Shown here in pieces: positions 1-16,797 of a DNA stretch of 64,000 bases. A program made the position numbers and the translations under genes. A model generated the notes under the pieces. The model made no database searches. It was not told the DNA's origin and saw only the letters and a list, made by a program, of their open reading frames with translations. The stretch comes from Cordia subcordata (Eukaryota; Streptophyta; Magnoliopsida; Boraginales; Cordiaceae), in NCBI GenBank assembly GCA_028554755.1, contig JAPTOF010000001.1:42117501-42181500 (forward strand), read 5' to 3'. The first letter of the stretch is position 1. Every line of letters starts with the position of its first letter.

Positions 1-134
1 TCGAGTAAACAAAACCATAATTTGTTCAAAAAACACACAGAGAAGGCTTACACCTATATGCTCATGTTCAATCTTGTGATGCTTAGGTGGTAAAAGAAGT
101 TCATGGTTTATCACAAGTTACAACTAAACCTTAC

Positions 135-893
135 CAAGAATAATAGAAACTTCAGCATTCCAATCATTGCAATTATCGAGAAGGCACCACACCATATGAC
201 TGAGAAAAACGATGCTGTTCCCATTCGTAGGAAAGACTCGACACCTCTAAGAGCACAATCCAACCAAATCACGAACAATACAAGCATAATGTTTCCAAAA
301 TGCATGATCCATCTGAAGATAATAGGATATGCAAGCTCAACCTTCCTTTGAACACAAGCAAAGGCATCTCGTGCTTTAGTTGATAAACAGATAAGCAATG
401 GTGTGAGCTTCTCTAGCAATTTACGAGATGCCTCTGAGATGGGCAAAACTATGGACGTCAGGTGTTCAACAATCTTTGCACCTGAGAATTGCAACGTATC
501 TGCTGCACCATTCATATGCAAACCATTCTGTGACTGGCCAGACCTGCTTGTTGCCTCATCTGATCTATGAATACTGTGCACATGCATATTGTTATCTTGC
601 TCAGAATTTGAATCTTCAACTGTAGAATTGTTCGAATCAGCCCTACAAGTGTCACATGACACTGGTAGCTCTTCAACCACTATTGCATCAGCATTTAGTT
701 TTTCTTCCATTAAAGGTTTGCTAGATTTTTTCTTGCTCTTTTTGTCACTCCCTACATGATGGGTCTTCTCCAAGCTCTCAGTCAACAGCACACTTGGCGC
801 ATCACCATTAACGGTTTCCTCCTCAGGGGCAACCTTTGGCAATACTGGTTCAGAACCAGAAACTCCTTTCTTTCGGTTTCCCTTCCGAGCCAT
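135..893 (-). CDS. Probable DnaJ-type (DNAJC14-like) membrane protein, first coding exon (partial)
   Basis: The exon encodes 253 codons starting at the ATG at 893 (MARKGNRKKG). It is preceded by an acceptor (CTACAG, exon from 901) and ends at a good donor (TTCTTG/GTAAGG, exon end 135), after which the gene runs off the left edge. The N-terminal half is polar and lysine/serine-rich. The C-terminal quarter has two hydrophobic stretches (about residues 195-215 and 228-250), which suggests a membrane protein. From memory it resembles the N-terminal part of plant DnaJ proteins with a membrane region (Arabidopsis At5g49580, At1g16680 type). The J-domain itself would lie outside the window, so the family is inferred. 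The next gene resembles At5g49610, which fits conserved gene order. The GTG reading at 902 is intronic and is not the start. Confidence 0.6.
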
Positions 894-901
894 AAACTTC
901 A

Positions 902-2400
902 CTGTAGTTATTACTCAAACAGGAAATCGGACTCAAGTATATGCTAGTAACATATTTGGATAAAAACCTGTCGCAATAAATCAATGCGTATCAGCCTATG
1001 CAGCAACCTTGCAGGGCACATCAATATGAAGAATCAGAAATGACTAAAAAGCTTGAGATAATAGCAGACAAAATAGGGACTATTCACGTGGGAAACTTAA
1101 AACTCAATTAGTGATAGCGTATTCAGTTAGTTATAGCGTCACCAACGTATTCAGCAATTTAATATAACATTCTGTCCATTTTGCTACCAAAGGTAACCTG
1201 CAATCTAATGATGTAAAGAAAGAAGCTCCATAAGATCAATATCTATTGCCGCACAAAACCTAATATGTTCAATTAAATTCTTCTAAAAGAATACGTTCTT
1301 GAACTGTAGGGTCCTACATGACCAACTTCTTACAATGTCTTCTCATTTTCATCGGAAAGTTTCACTCCGATGCTTCTGATTTCCAAAAATCAGAAAACCC
1401 CTACTTACTATATAGCATAATCCATCTATGATGGGCAACATTTTCCAAAAGAAGGTAAAGGACATAATGCCCAAGAACAAGTAACTGAATTACCAGCCAA
1501 AGTCACCAACTGAAGAAACTTATTATGACCAATAAAGCATAAAGAATACTCTTTGTATAATTACATCACAGAAGTAGTTGTATATAAAACATTACACATG
1601 CAAATTAACAAAAATAAAAAAGAAACCTTGTATTCCTTCAAAGGCTCGAAAGCATAAAAACTAATTAAAACGAAGTAATACCTCAAGCACATAACATAGA
1701 AGGCCGTACTCAGTGCAAAAAGCTCCGACGGATACCGGAGGATACCTTACAGTAAATATAATACTCACTGGCGAATAACGAGAAAAGTATAAAAATTGAA
1801 TATAACTAAAAAAAGATGACAAATTTTTAACAAGAAACAAATTAATCAAAAAAATTATATCATATATATACACACAATAACAAATTTTAGAGAAAGAGAT
1901 AGAGATTATTTATGTAATACAATAATGAAAAGCCTAAATGCTCAATTGACTGGTTCTTTTTACAACAAAACGATAAAATTTGAATCTTTACGGAAAAGAA
2001 GAGTAAATAACTAAATAGGGCAAGCCCATATAATATGTGGAGTGTATACACACAACCATGTGATAAGAACAAAAAGAACATGCATACTCTTTTACAAAGA
2101 TATAGATAAAATATTAGAAAAAATAAAAAATAGAGATGCTTACATGTAAGATGAAGATGAAGATAATGATGATGATGATGATGATGGTGGTGGTGTAGCT
2201 CAGAAGAGGGGGCTGTTTTGGTTTGCAGTGGTGATAAAGTCTAAGCCGTCCTGTTGTGGGGTGGAGGGTTTGGTTTGTTTGCTTTTTCTTTTCGTTTCCT
2301 TTTTCTTTTTTCTTCTTCTTTTTTTTTTTTTTCCTCTGTTCTTTTTGGGTTTTTCTTGGGGAGGGGGGAGTTGAGTTTTGATCAACACTCTCGTGTCCCT
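902..2400 (-). other. 5' UTR intron and leader exon of the gene at 135-893
   Basis: On the minus strand a donor (TTACAT/GTAAGC) lies at about 2144 and the matching acceptor is at 902-903. This gives an intron of about 1.24 kb with no coding signal. The leader exon, about 2145-2395, is purine-rich on the minus strand (long GAA/GGA run at 2290-2335) and also contains a GAT/GGT triplet run at 2150-2195. Short ORFs here look like low-complexity artefacts. The transcription start is not visible with certainty. Confidence 0.45.
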
Positions 2401-2534
2401 TTTTGATCTCAGTGTGTCCTGTGGTGTAAGGTAAAAGTAGGGATTTTTATATATGAAATTGTTTTATTTTATGATAATTTCATCAGAGGCTACATTCATT
2501 GATCCGTTAATATTAATGGGATACCCACATGTAG

Positions 2535-2578
<44 letters not shown>

Positions 2579-3500
2579 TGATTTATAAGATCTTTTAGAT
2601 AAATTTTTGGTGAGGTAAAACTTGTGAGCAAGAATTTGATTGTCTTTTAATAGTTTGTGCACTGTTTTGTGATTGTTGACTAAACTAGAGATAATTTCTA
2701 TGTGAAAAGTTCACTTTGAATTAATGAAGATGATAAGGTCTAAAGATATAAGGCTGGTCTACACATGTATAGGCAAAGTTTAGACAGCTAATAATAAATA
2801 AAAATAGATAAATTTAAATGGTAATAACAATATATATATATATAGACACACACATATCTGTCTTAAATTTAGAATTCAAATGGAAAACTCTAATTTATCA
2901 ATAACGAGAATGTGAACTTAGGAGTTAGAACACCAAAATTGGAAATTAACAACATAGTTATTGTTAAGTACAATAAATAAATATGTCAATATCCTATATT
3001 ACAAGCCATTCTTACATTTACAAGTAGTGGCTAACTTCTTATATTAAATAAATACAATCGCAAACATAGTGGCTGGCTAGTATTTATGTCCTCAACGTAA
3101 TTTGATTTTTAGTAAGCTCGTGATATCAGTAATCTCATTGAAAATGATAAACTCATTGATCAGTTGAAAGTGTTTTGTGAAACAATGTAGCATAAACATC
3201 ATAATGCTGCTGCTGCTGCTGCTGCTCTTGCTCAAATATTTTGTTAAAAGAGGTAGCAGACACATTGTAAGTGTGGATCTTTGTTGATTGTGATTCGAAA
3301 GCAAAAGAAACTGGATCGTTAGCAAACAGTTGAATCATTATATGTAGTTAGATAATTCTGGCTAGTAATTTGCAGTTACACAGTAACAACTTTACCATTA
3401 AAAAATGACCTAACAGAAGTATTTCAAGAACGACCCGACCCTATTATGCAGAGGAGTTCAATCATCAATGGGACAGATACTGCAATCCATAGCTTTTAAA
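2401..3500. other. Intergenic, AT-rich, with microsatellites
   Basis: This is the probable promoter of the leftward gene plus the 3' flank of the F-box gene. It includes a compound (AC)n(AT)n microsatellite at about 2536-2576, a short TA/AC run near 2832-2855 and a (TGC)n run at about 3206-3228. No coding potential is seen beyond repeat-driven ORFs. Confidence 0.6.
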
Positions 3501-4598
3501 TTAATGGCAGGAGAACAGTGTGGCCCGAAAAGCATGTGCTGAGAACCACAATGGCAAGGTGGAGTTGTCCTTCACAGAATACATTTCCTTCCACACTCTG
3601 CTGTTCCTCTGATACACCAAAACTTGCTTATGCGTTGCAAGCAACACATATTCACCTTTCTGACTTGTTGGAAAAATGCCTCCAGGCGCCACACCTCTGA
3701 TGCACCCAAGACTCACCTTCTCCACCACATGCCATTCTTCCTTCTCATAGTCTTTCATCACCCAAATATTCATCCAGGCCTCCGATATCTGGATAACACC
3801 CAAGCAGCCATCCGATTCCAACAAGTGCACCCGAGTTCCAATCGCGTAATGCATTTCATTCGGCAGCTGAATATTTCTCCATTTATCAGAATCCAGGTCC
3901 AGAACCAGGACACAAGAACAACTCTCTGTCAACCAATGCAGCGCACCGTTAATGAACACGGCTTGATTCTTGTTCGTACGCATAAAATGATCGTCCTGCA
4001 ACGACACATGCTTCCTCCACTCATTTGACTCCGAATCATAGACAAAACACACGAAAGTTCTGTGCTGTCTATGCTCAGACGATCTGCCATAACCGGCTAA
4101 GACAACATTATACTTTTGTGCCGACAAATCACTAGCCAATCCAACAAGAGCAGCCTCACCATCTGGATAAAATCTAGTAACATGCATTTCCCTAGTCTTA
4201 GGCAACAACTTATACTCTCTTGTCATAGGATTACATACATAATAAACACCCTTATCAGGTATGCTACAACAACACAATAACCCATTGCAAGAAGCTCTAA
4301 TCTTAACTCTGTCTCCAACAAAATCCAATGAAAATTCAGACACCGTCCTTGAATTATCAATACAAATAATGCTTGATCTTGATCCTGGGGAAGAGTCGGT
4401 TACCTCAATTAACCCCCAAGTACTTTTAACAGAGACTTTGTTGTACAGCTGTATGAAGTAATTGTTAGAGGTGAGATTGTACCATAGCTTGCACACACAT
4501 TTTGTTCTGAAAAGTGATTTTATAGGCAACCTTGCAAGAATCTGTTGGATTAGTTCATCTGGGAAACACTCAAATCCTGAGTGTGATGGTATATTCAT
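3501..4598 (-). CDS. F-box protein, close homologue of Arabidopsis At5g49610
   Basis: This is a single coding exon of 365 aa. The start is the ATG at 4598 (MNIPSHSGF); the longer reading frame upstream begins with TTG. The F-box lies at about residues 8-50 (FPDELIQQILARLPIKSLF, then CVCKLWYNL). An F-box-associated (FBA type) region with hallmark segments follows: SCNGLLCC, CNPMTREYKLLP, VCFVYDSESNEW, ALHWLTES, VLVYQRNSRVWKEM. It ends in PLWFSAHAFRATLF. F-box proteins recruit substrates to SCF (SKP1-Cullin1-RBX1) ubiquitin ligases; the substrate here is unknown. The match to At5g49610 along the whole length is from memory and is strong. A donor AAG/GTAAGT at about 4688 and several AGs before the ATG suggest a short 5' UTR intron. 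All overlapping plus-strand frames are shadows. Confidence 0.92.
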   Translation of the reverse strand: MNIPSHSGFECFPDELIQQILARLPIKSLFRTKCVCKLWYNLTSNNYFIQLYNKVSVKSTWGLIEVTDSSPGSRSSIICIDNSRTVSEFSLDFVGDRVKIRASCNGLLCCCSIPDKGVYYVCNPMTREYKLLPKTREMHVTRFYPDGEAALVGLASDLSAQKYNVVLAGYGRSSEHRQHRTFVCFVYDSESNEWRKHVSLQDDHFMRTNKNQAVFINGALHWLTESCSCVLVLDLDSDKWRNIQLPNEMHYAIGTRVHLLESDGCLGVIQISEAWMNIWVMKDYEKEEWHVVEKVSLGCIRGVAPGGIFPTSQKGEYVLLATHKQVLVYQRNSRVWKEMYSVKDNSTLPLWFSAHAFRATLFSCH

Positions 4599-6193
4599 GT
4601 TGTAAGTTGCTTCAAGAAAATGAAAAACAAGCAAGGATAGCTATTTGAGTAAAGATTCTATACCAGGTCAAAGTTTAAACTTACCTTAGTGGCTGGGGGT
4701 AGATGATATGACAAATTAAATTATGATGAGCTCGAAATTATCTCGCCAACACCAAGTGGAGTCGAATATCTAGATTTAACTGACAACAAAGTGTGGGAGT
4801 TTTATTAGCTTGAAAATCGTTACGACAATAAGAAAATGAAAAAGGGATCAACAAATTCTCACCAGATCACATCATGCACCTGGGCATTTAAAGCAACAAA
4901 CGGTTTTATAAGCACAGTGCTTGTGCAGTATGATTTGCTTCACGGGAAAGAAAGTGCAGATATGGTCAAAGTAAGACTTGGCTTAAGAAAAACGATGATT
5001 TGATTAGGGAATATGCTTAAAAAAGGACTGGGGCATTAAAAAAAAAAACATGGCCTAAGAAAATGTTGAGTTGATTAGAGAATTATTAGAGTTACCATCT
5101 TATCTAAAGGTGGTTTATCCCCTCACGTGCAATGAGTTTGTATGTAAATAATTTAATATTTTTTAAATAAGTGACAGTAAGGATCGAAACTATGCCGATT
5201 GACTTTCAGATTCTGATATTATATCAGAATTACTATCTCATCTAAAAGCTTAAACTTGTAGAGAAGATATTGATTTATTTATTTATTGTGTTAACAAGAA
5301 TATACTTAAAAAAAGACTGCAGTATTAATTAATTTGTGAAAAAAAAGACTCTGCAGTATTAATTAGTTCCCTCACGAATATGTCCAGTTAGTAAGTGTTA
5401 ACTTAAAAATTAAGATTCCGAGTATGGTTTAGTTCTACTTTGATGAAGGAGCGACGCAGCTTCATAGATTTTAATTTTATATTTCTAGCATCAAATTCTT
5501 TGTTATATTTATTAGATCAATCATTTAGAAGCCAACAAATTTCTTTTGCAAGAAACGTGATAAGAATATTTGATTAAAATATAGTATGGAGATCGTCTTT
5601 ACAAGATTTGACGACCCTTTCAACCTTAAGAAGGTTATCCCCTTGAAAGCATAATGTTACAAGATCCAATGTTATCCCATTGGATCAGATAAACTCAAAA
5701 ATGAATTTAATATGTTGAGTTTTAATATCTGTTTTTTTTTTAACTCTTAATACAAAATTAGTATTCTCTAAAGTTAATTAAATCATTTTTTAAACCTCAC
5801 TTATAACAAAAGTTTTGTATGTTATTATGGAATAGATTTTGAGGTGCAAAACAGGTGCATGCTTGCTAGTAATATATATGCAAGGCACAAATCAGAAAAA
5901 TGAGATGGCACTTATCAAGTTGCAGGCTTGCAGCTATGTATGGTCATTGATGGCAATGCAAAATTCTGAATTGTTTCAGAGGGAAAGCAACAAATTTAAA
6001 TTTCTTGAAGGGAAATACTATTGCACAGACCACAAAGAAAGAAAAACAGATTGTTTCTTATTCCACGCATTTTTGATAAACTTATTCCTGATTCTTGAAC
6101 AAGTTGGTACCATCGAAACTCGTAAGCAAGTTTACTTGTTTGCTGGAATTTCTCATGCACATTTCCGCAAGTAGACATAGCAATTTTTGAGCT
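4599..6193. other. Intergenic between the F-box and carboxypeptidase genes
   Basis: About 4600-4900 is the 5' UTR and promoter side of the F-box gene. The rest is AT-rich sequence, including the 3' flank and probable 3' UTR of the carboxypeptidase gene near 5850-6193. The 111-codon plus-strand frame at 5839-6174 lies antisense to that 3' region and has no recognisable domain. No RNA gene is seen. Confidence 0.5.
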
Positions 6194-10477
<4,284 letters not shown>

Positions 10478-11400
10478 GTTTCATGTGTATTCCTAAGCAC
10501 TGCATTTATTTCATTTTATGACGGATGTTCTAAAGAAGAAGAAGAATGTTGTTGTTTTTGTCAGTGATTGTGAAGATGAAAGTTTTGACTGATGTGAGTG
10601 CGTGGGAACCTAGTGTCAGTATTTGTGAAATGCAGACGGCAAAACATACGTTAATGAATAAAAAAGCTTATAAGTTGGAAATGGCACCCTTTTTTTTTTT
10701 TTTTTGTGATGACCCCACCACAAGCCAACCATGTACAAGTCAAGAAGAGGGGGTAATACTACTTATCTTCTTCTTTTGCTATCACAAACCATCCAGAAAT
10801 TGCGATCTTTCTGGTAAACGATAAACCCAAAAAGTTGTGACCTTGGCCCTTGTGGGTGCAACACTATGGCCATCTTCAACACTACTCAACATGTCAATTA
10901 ATTAAGCCTCCGGAATCGCTAGGTTTTTTTTTTGCAATGATTAAAAGCTCAAAAATATACGCTTTTTTTTGCCCTTTTAAAATGGGCTTTTAAATTACAA
11001 AAATCTCTTTTGAACTCTTTAAAAACGAAAAGTGAAACTAACTCTAATTCTTGACATGTTAGGAAAGGCCGGGTTGATAAAGATGTCAGATAAAAAGATA
11101 GCAGCTCAAGTCCAGGAGTGAATACGTATCCCAGTTATTGGTCCATAGAAAATCTCAAAAACTAGTGTACTGCGATCCGCATGAGGCGGTTGCCCACCTG
11201 TGTTGACTAAGTCAGACAGTTTATAATGATTTTTCCATTAAGAAAAATTCAATATATCTTCTCTTCTCTTCTCTTTTCTTTATATATATAAAAAGAATGA
11301 CTTTTTCAAGAATAGTATTCATGAGTGGTCGTCAGGTAGTATAATAATTTTATACTTTACTTTTTTCTTTTTTTGGCTAGCCAAGGTATACGAATCGTGG
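10478..11400. other. Intergenic, divergent promoter region
   Basis: This lies between the minus-strand carboxypeptidase start and the plus-strand gene at about 11.4 kb, so both promoters should be here. It contains homopolymer T runs (10691-10705, 10925-10932, 10964-10971) and a CTTTT-type pyrimidine tract (11256-11280). The 92-codon frame at 10546-10824 has no recognisable domain. Confidence 0.45.
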
Positions 11401-13499
11401 ATGTTTATCGTCCGTTCATCGCTTTTCTCTCCTCTGTCCCCTCATTTTCACCTAACAAGATCTCATCCACAAATAGAAGAACAAAGATGGACCTTATCAA
11501 ATTCATCTGGAAACAAGCCGCCGCCAGTAGACGACGACGATGATGATGCGAGTGTGAAGAGGTTGCAAATCTCTTTAGCAGGTAATCTTCTTCTCCTTCT
11601 TGACCTCTGAAGGTGGTGAGGTGGTTTTTTACGTTTTTTTTTTTTTTTTTTTGTGGGCATTGTCTTCTATTTTGTGTGTGGAAGGTCATATGAATGGCAT
11701 TCTTTGCTTGGTCTCTTCAAGTTAGATTTCTTAGATGCCTTTCACAGTTTGGTCTAGACTGAGATAGTCTTTTGGTTAGAATTGTAACTTTTCAAGCTAA
11801 AAGCTTCTGTTTTTCCTTCAAAATTGTACATTTTTCTTGGTAAAAATCCAAAATTTCCTTGGTAAAAATCCAAATTTTCCTTGATTTTTGTACCAAAGAT
11901 TGCACCTTTTTGCTATTAAATGTCCGAATATTAGCTAAGCTTTTGCTAATATAAATACATATTTTGACATACATAAATATAATTTGATGGAGATTTCAGT
12001 TATGGCAATATTTAAGGTGAATTTGGGAAGATCTGATTTGGGGTGTAAAAAAATTGGTCTGTGCAGTTTTAGCAAGAATTTCTATGATGCCAAGTGTTCT
12101 TCTTCTTTGAAGAATTCAAGGATGTGCATTGGTCAAAGAATCACATGGCCTTCAAGAGTTGCTTTTGGTTTTAGTCTTAAGGCCTCTGCTATTGCCCCAA
12201 ACTGATGCTGTTGTGTCCTCCAAGCCTGTAAGTAATTCCTTTTCTTTACTGTCCTCCCCCCCCTCCCCCCCCCCCAAAAACAAGCACATAATTTTATTTT
12301 GTTTTTCCCCCTAAGTTTACTTTTTCATATGTGTTATTGTATCCCTTCAGCTTGAGTTATTACTGAAATTCACGACACTTAAACGCTTAAACACACTGAC
12401 ATGCCAATGATTCCTCTCCTTGCTTGTTGTGAGGGAATCTGTTGTTGATTTTGGTTGTACTAAATGTTTTTTAATTTTTACTAAGGCAAGTTATAATGAC
12501 TCATGATTGTTTCCATGAACAAAATGTGAAAATGCTTCCTCTTGAAGAAAGGAAGAAGAGTTCAGGGACTTCATTGTAGCTTTAAGTGTTCTGTTCCTCT
12601 TTTTTCTTGTAAGATTGTTAAGGCTATATCTTTGTCTATACACATTGGAAGATGATGTAGGGCCTGGTAGGAAGCTTGTGGACTAATGCCATTGATTACT
12701 GACATTTGGAAAGAAAGCTAATTTTGTCTTAAAAAAATGTGAAACTTTGTTGAAGGTTAGACATCTAATATTTCTTTTTTCTCTAAATATTGTTTTGAGT
12801 AATATCTGCCATTTGTAGTTAAATCAAAATTGATGCTAACTATAATATTTCGTGCCTTTGGGATGTCTTACTCATACATTTTGTTATCGAAAGACTTGGT
12901 TGCTTTGACATCAATGGTTTTTGTGTTTTCTGGTCCAGGATACTCGGTGCTTATGCAAAAGTTCCTCAAAAGCCACAAGCAATTTCGAGCAAAGGGTAAT
13001 TACCAAAGATACGGAATTCCAAAGAGATGGATTCTTAACTACTACTATATTGACAAAATGAGAAACCTTAATAGAGAGAGAATGGTTGAAGGGGAAATGC
13101 ACCATGTAAAAGTAAGATTATTAAGTATTATCAATTGCAAATCTTACATGGACCAATGAAATTTTTGGATTAGGATAATTTTTCTGCCTACACATCAAAG
13201 TAACTTTAACTATGACATCATATATGTGATACAGCATCTTGTCGTCTTGTGTATTTAATGTTATCCTTCTTAAACTATTTGTCATCATTCTTGATGCAAC
13301 TAATGATTCTTATGTTATTTTTATTTTTGCTCATTGTGTTCTTTTCGATTTTTTATTTTGTAGTGAATTTGAAGAACTTGAGGCAGTACCAACCAGTGTA
13401 ATGATTGAAGGGCTGTTTGAACCATCATATCCTTCTTCTACTTCCAGAGATTTGCCTGAAGATTCTTCATTTGTAAACTTCTTCAATGTGAGTGCTTAA
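11401..13499 (+). pseudogene. Unrecognised gene or gene remnant with a transit-peptide-like start
   Basis: There are exon-like blocks in plausible order. A pyrimidine-rich leader ends at a donor AG/GTAATC near 11582. Acceptor TTTCAG at about 11990 is followed by an ATG at 11993 that opens MAIFKVNLGRSDLGCKKIG and continues serine- and basic-rich, as in a chloroplast transit peptide. Reading to the donor CCT/GTAAGT (about 12229) needs a one-base frame change near 12202, where the frame hits TGA. Further blocks lie after an acceptor at about 12939 and at 13365-13488 (EFEELEAVPTSVMIEGLFEP, then donor AAT/GTGAGT). I do not recognise the family. No continuous downstream coding sequence is seen after 13.5 kb, so the gene may be truncated or decayed; an alternative is an intact gene whose exons I have missed. 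Confidence 0.35.
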
Positions 13500-15770
13500 G
13501 TTTCAAAATGATACTTCAGATTCCTATGTAAGAGTTGGTGAAATTTAATCTAGCTAACTGATAATAAGGGGATCATGGTGTATGATTAAGGCGGGCTGCT
13601 CTTGGCTAATAATATAATAAAGTTGTTGTTAGCCAGTAATATCATAAAGTTGTTGTTTATACATTACGACAACTTTAAGCATCAAATATCTGCTGTTAAT
13701 TTTGATTGCAAACTAAGTTTTGTCAAATTGTGCTCAGAGGGAATAAACAGAGAACAACAGGAAAAACTGATAGACAGAACTATAATCTTCATTACTATAT
13801 TAGAATGTGTTTGTCACTTGCATATAAGAAAGTAGCATAAAGTTCATTTTAGTTTGGCTAACACAATAAGGAAGCGTTGTTATCAAATAAAGTTCATCTG
13901 TCAGTAATTTCTGCTGGGGAAAGAGTTTGTCAATGGGGCAACCTGCAGAGGGGTCGTGAAGGGTATGAGGACACTAACAAGTTTGTCCCCTCTACAAGCC
14001 TCTCACAAGTGCTTCACTAAATTCTGACCATTATCATATCATATTTCTTGGTGCCTCACTTCTAGAGTGGAAATGAAATTACAATAATATGTTTCTGATT
14101 GCCTGATTACTTGTCACGTACCTGACCAGAAAACCCTTTACTTTTTTCTCTAGCAAACAAACATAATCAAAAGAAAAAGTAAAACTAAAGTTGCTGAAAT
14201 TAAAGTAATGATTATTTACCAAGTTGCATAGAGAATGTGATCTTTACAGAGTTCCATATCAGATTAATGACTGTAACTCACTTGTGACCTATTACGAAGC
14301 GATGCTCTTATTTCAGTGGCCTTGAAATTATTAGATGTAGTTTCACTGTGTTTTGTGTGCAAGCTACCATAGTATGTAATTGTTACAAGAATGTGTAGAT
14401 CCTTAACCTAGGTTTATTGTGACCAAGCTAACTGCATAAAGAGTTAGTAATAGAGTGACAATCCTAAGAACCTATGAATTGTGGAGGCATGTTAGTTTGT
14501 TGGAGATTCTGCCCAAGTCAAATAAAACCACTTTAATTCCCTTAAATGGCTTAAACTGACCATATAGTATTTCTTCTCTTAAGGTGAATTGAAAGAAGCA
14601 GTGCATTGTAATTTTTGTTTATTACAAGTGAGGGATGCGTTTCATTGTTAACATGGTTTTGTTTGATTTCATTCAAGATGAAAACAAGGCTTTCATATCA
14701 ACAGTTGTTATTTTCTTCATCTATCGAAGTTCTCCTTCATGCAAGAAAAAATACATGGTTTTGTTAGAGATTTGGCATTTGAAGAAAAACAAGATGGTTT
14801 AGATCATATTCAACCGCAGATGGGAAGACAAGTAATGAAAAAGAGATGATCATCGGCAACAATCAAAAAAGAGGGGGTGAATCAGGAAGAATAGTAATGA
14901 GAAAGAGAAAATCCAAGGCGTGCAAAGTCACATGTTGCAAGCGTGATATCTAACATAAAAGTCTGAAATGTTCTTACGAAGTAGAATAGAAGCTACAAGA
15001 AGGAATTACAGTTTGCAGTATGAAAATTATTAGTAAATCATCAGATCAACCACGCTAATAGGGTGTCTTTCTAGACTTCTCACATAATGACGAAAACATG
15101 ATGCCACTATACCTTCTTGGTATAATTCATGGGTTTCTATGAATCCCATGCGATTATGTGATCATCAGGAAGAAAATTGTTGTGTTTTTATTCTGTTTTT
15201 ATTTTTTATTGTGCTATTATTTTAAATTTGTTATAATATATTTTATGTTTATATGTTAATGGAATAGTATTGGACAAATTGGGTAATATAGTCGTGCGTT
15301 GTACGACATTTTACCACTACTAGTCATAAAATTATTCACCTCAAGTTATCTCGAGCATATCAAGGTGAACACATTGCTAACAAACCCCACGCGTCCAACC
15401 AAAAAGCGTTTCGGTCATTGAGCTTTACTCCAAATAGTTTTATTGACAATATTTCTGATTATATGTATAAACTAGTGCTTTGATATCTCGTATGCTTGCG
15501 AGTATTTATTTTTAAAGCAAACATCAAATTTAGTTATGAATTTTTAAAATTTATATGAATTTTATTTTAACTATTAAGAAAATTAAGATTTTAAATTAAA
15601 CTAACTATTAAAATGGTATTATGATATCTCTCATTATTTTTGGAAAGAAAAAAATATTATATATATAGTTTCATATTCTTACTTTGTATAGCCCGAATTA
15701 TACCATGGTCCTTTAGATAAGTGCTCGTTTAGAGCTACATGTACCCATGTTTAAGAAAAAAAAAAAAAAA
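13500..15770. other. Intergenic, no gene seen
   Basis: AT-rich sequence with only short open frames. A small local duplication of an AATATMATAAAGTTGTTGTT unit occurs at about 13605-13655. No tRNA, rRNA or recognised small RNA is seen. Confidence 0.5.
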
Positions 15771-15959
15771 GAAAGAAAACAGATCTGAACGTTACTTTCT
15801 TGCATACTCTCACATAGAAACACACTCTCACAGTTACAGGCACACACACAAACACAAACTCACTCACACGCATAGATTCCAATGATGAAGGTTCGCGTAG
15901 ATCTATCCTTTTATTCCAAGTAGAAGAATTATGGTGAGGTCTTGCTTGCCTCTTCTCTT

Positions 15960-16385
15960 ACTTTTTTCATAATAGAGTGGAGTGGTGAACAAATATATAT
16001 ATCTGTATTTGTATGTGAAAGTGATGAACAAGTATACATAGAGTAATAAACAAATAATTATAATATTATAAACAAATATATATGTTTGTATTTGTGTGTT
16101 TGTTATGTCTATCTGTGTAAGACTGGTGAATAAATATATGTGGAGTGGTGAACAATTTGGAGCAGTAAACAAATAAACATGTTTGAATTTGTGTGTATCT
16201 ATTGTGTGTAAGAGTAGTAAGCAAATATATGTGGAGTGATGAACAAATAAATGTGTTTATATTTGTGTTTGTGTGAGCAGTGAACAAATATATATGAGTT
16301 GGTTAATAAATATTTTATGTATGAAAATCAGTGAACAAATATATGTAGGGTAATAAACAAATATATATGGGGTAAGCATAGTAAA
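15960..16385 (+). repeat. Degenerate tandem repeat (GTGAACAAATATATRTG-type unit)
   Basis: The motif GTGGTGAACAAATATATRT with a TTTGTGTGT tail recurs about ten or more times at irregular spacing (for example near 15980, 16023, 16125, 16145, 16237, 16278, 16331). The minus-strand frames at 15903-16506, rich in Tyr, Ile and Thr, simply translate this repeat and are not genes. Confidence 0.7.
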
Positions 16386-16547
16386 AATATATTTTTTTTA
16401 ATTTTACTATGCAAAAACAATAGCATATACTTTCACGCACAGTAAGCACAAAGTGCTCCGTGGGAACATGTAGGTGTAGGTGCATGATATAAGCTCCTTT
16501 TTGCATAGAGTCATTTATTTAATAATTGAATCACTAAATTAAAAAAG

Positions 16548-16797
16548 ATAAATTGCACCGAATCCATTATAATTTATCATAAGTACATATTACCTTCTAT
16601 AAAATAGGCATGAACACCCATTTTAGAGACTATATGAGCTACACACTTGAGGATAACAAGGAAATCCCATGCCTCTTTTTTGGGGTGTGTTATACATTTT
16701 AAGATCACATAGGAGTTTTGTGCCTATTTTTAAAATTATAGAGGAGTAACATGCACTTATGATAAATCATAAGGGGGTTCGATGCAATTTATCCAAT
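16548..16797. mobile_element. Fold-back (palindromic) MITE-like element, ~250 bp
   Basis: The left arm begins GATAAATTGCACCGAATCC and continues TTATAATTTATCATAAGTAC. The right arm ends with its near-perfect reverse complement (ATGATAAATCATAAG, then GGTTCGATGCAATTTATC). Complementarity continues inwards (TATAAAATAGGCATG against GTGCCTATTTTTAAAATTATA). No clear target-site duplication is found, so the superfamily is undetermined. Confidence 0.65.

Noticed and set aside
3624..4028. 134-codon plus-strand frame opposite the F-box gene
   Set aside because: It is a shadow of the F-box coding strand, with no domain and no start context.
5839..6174. 111-codon plus-strand frame next to the carboxypeptidase 3' end
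   Set aside because: It has no recognisable domain and lies in the probable antisense 3' UTR; nothing supports transcription on this strand.
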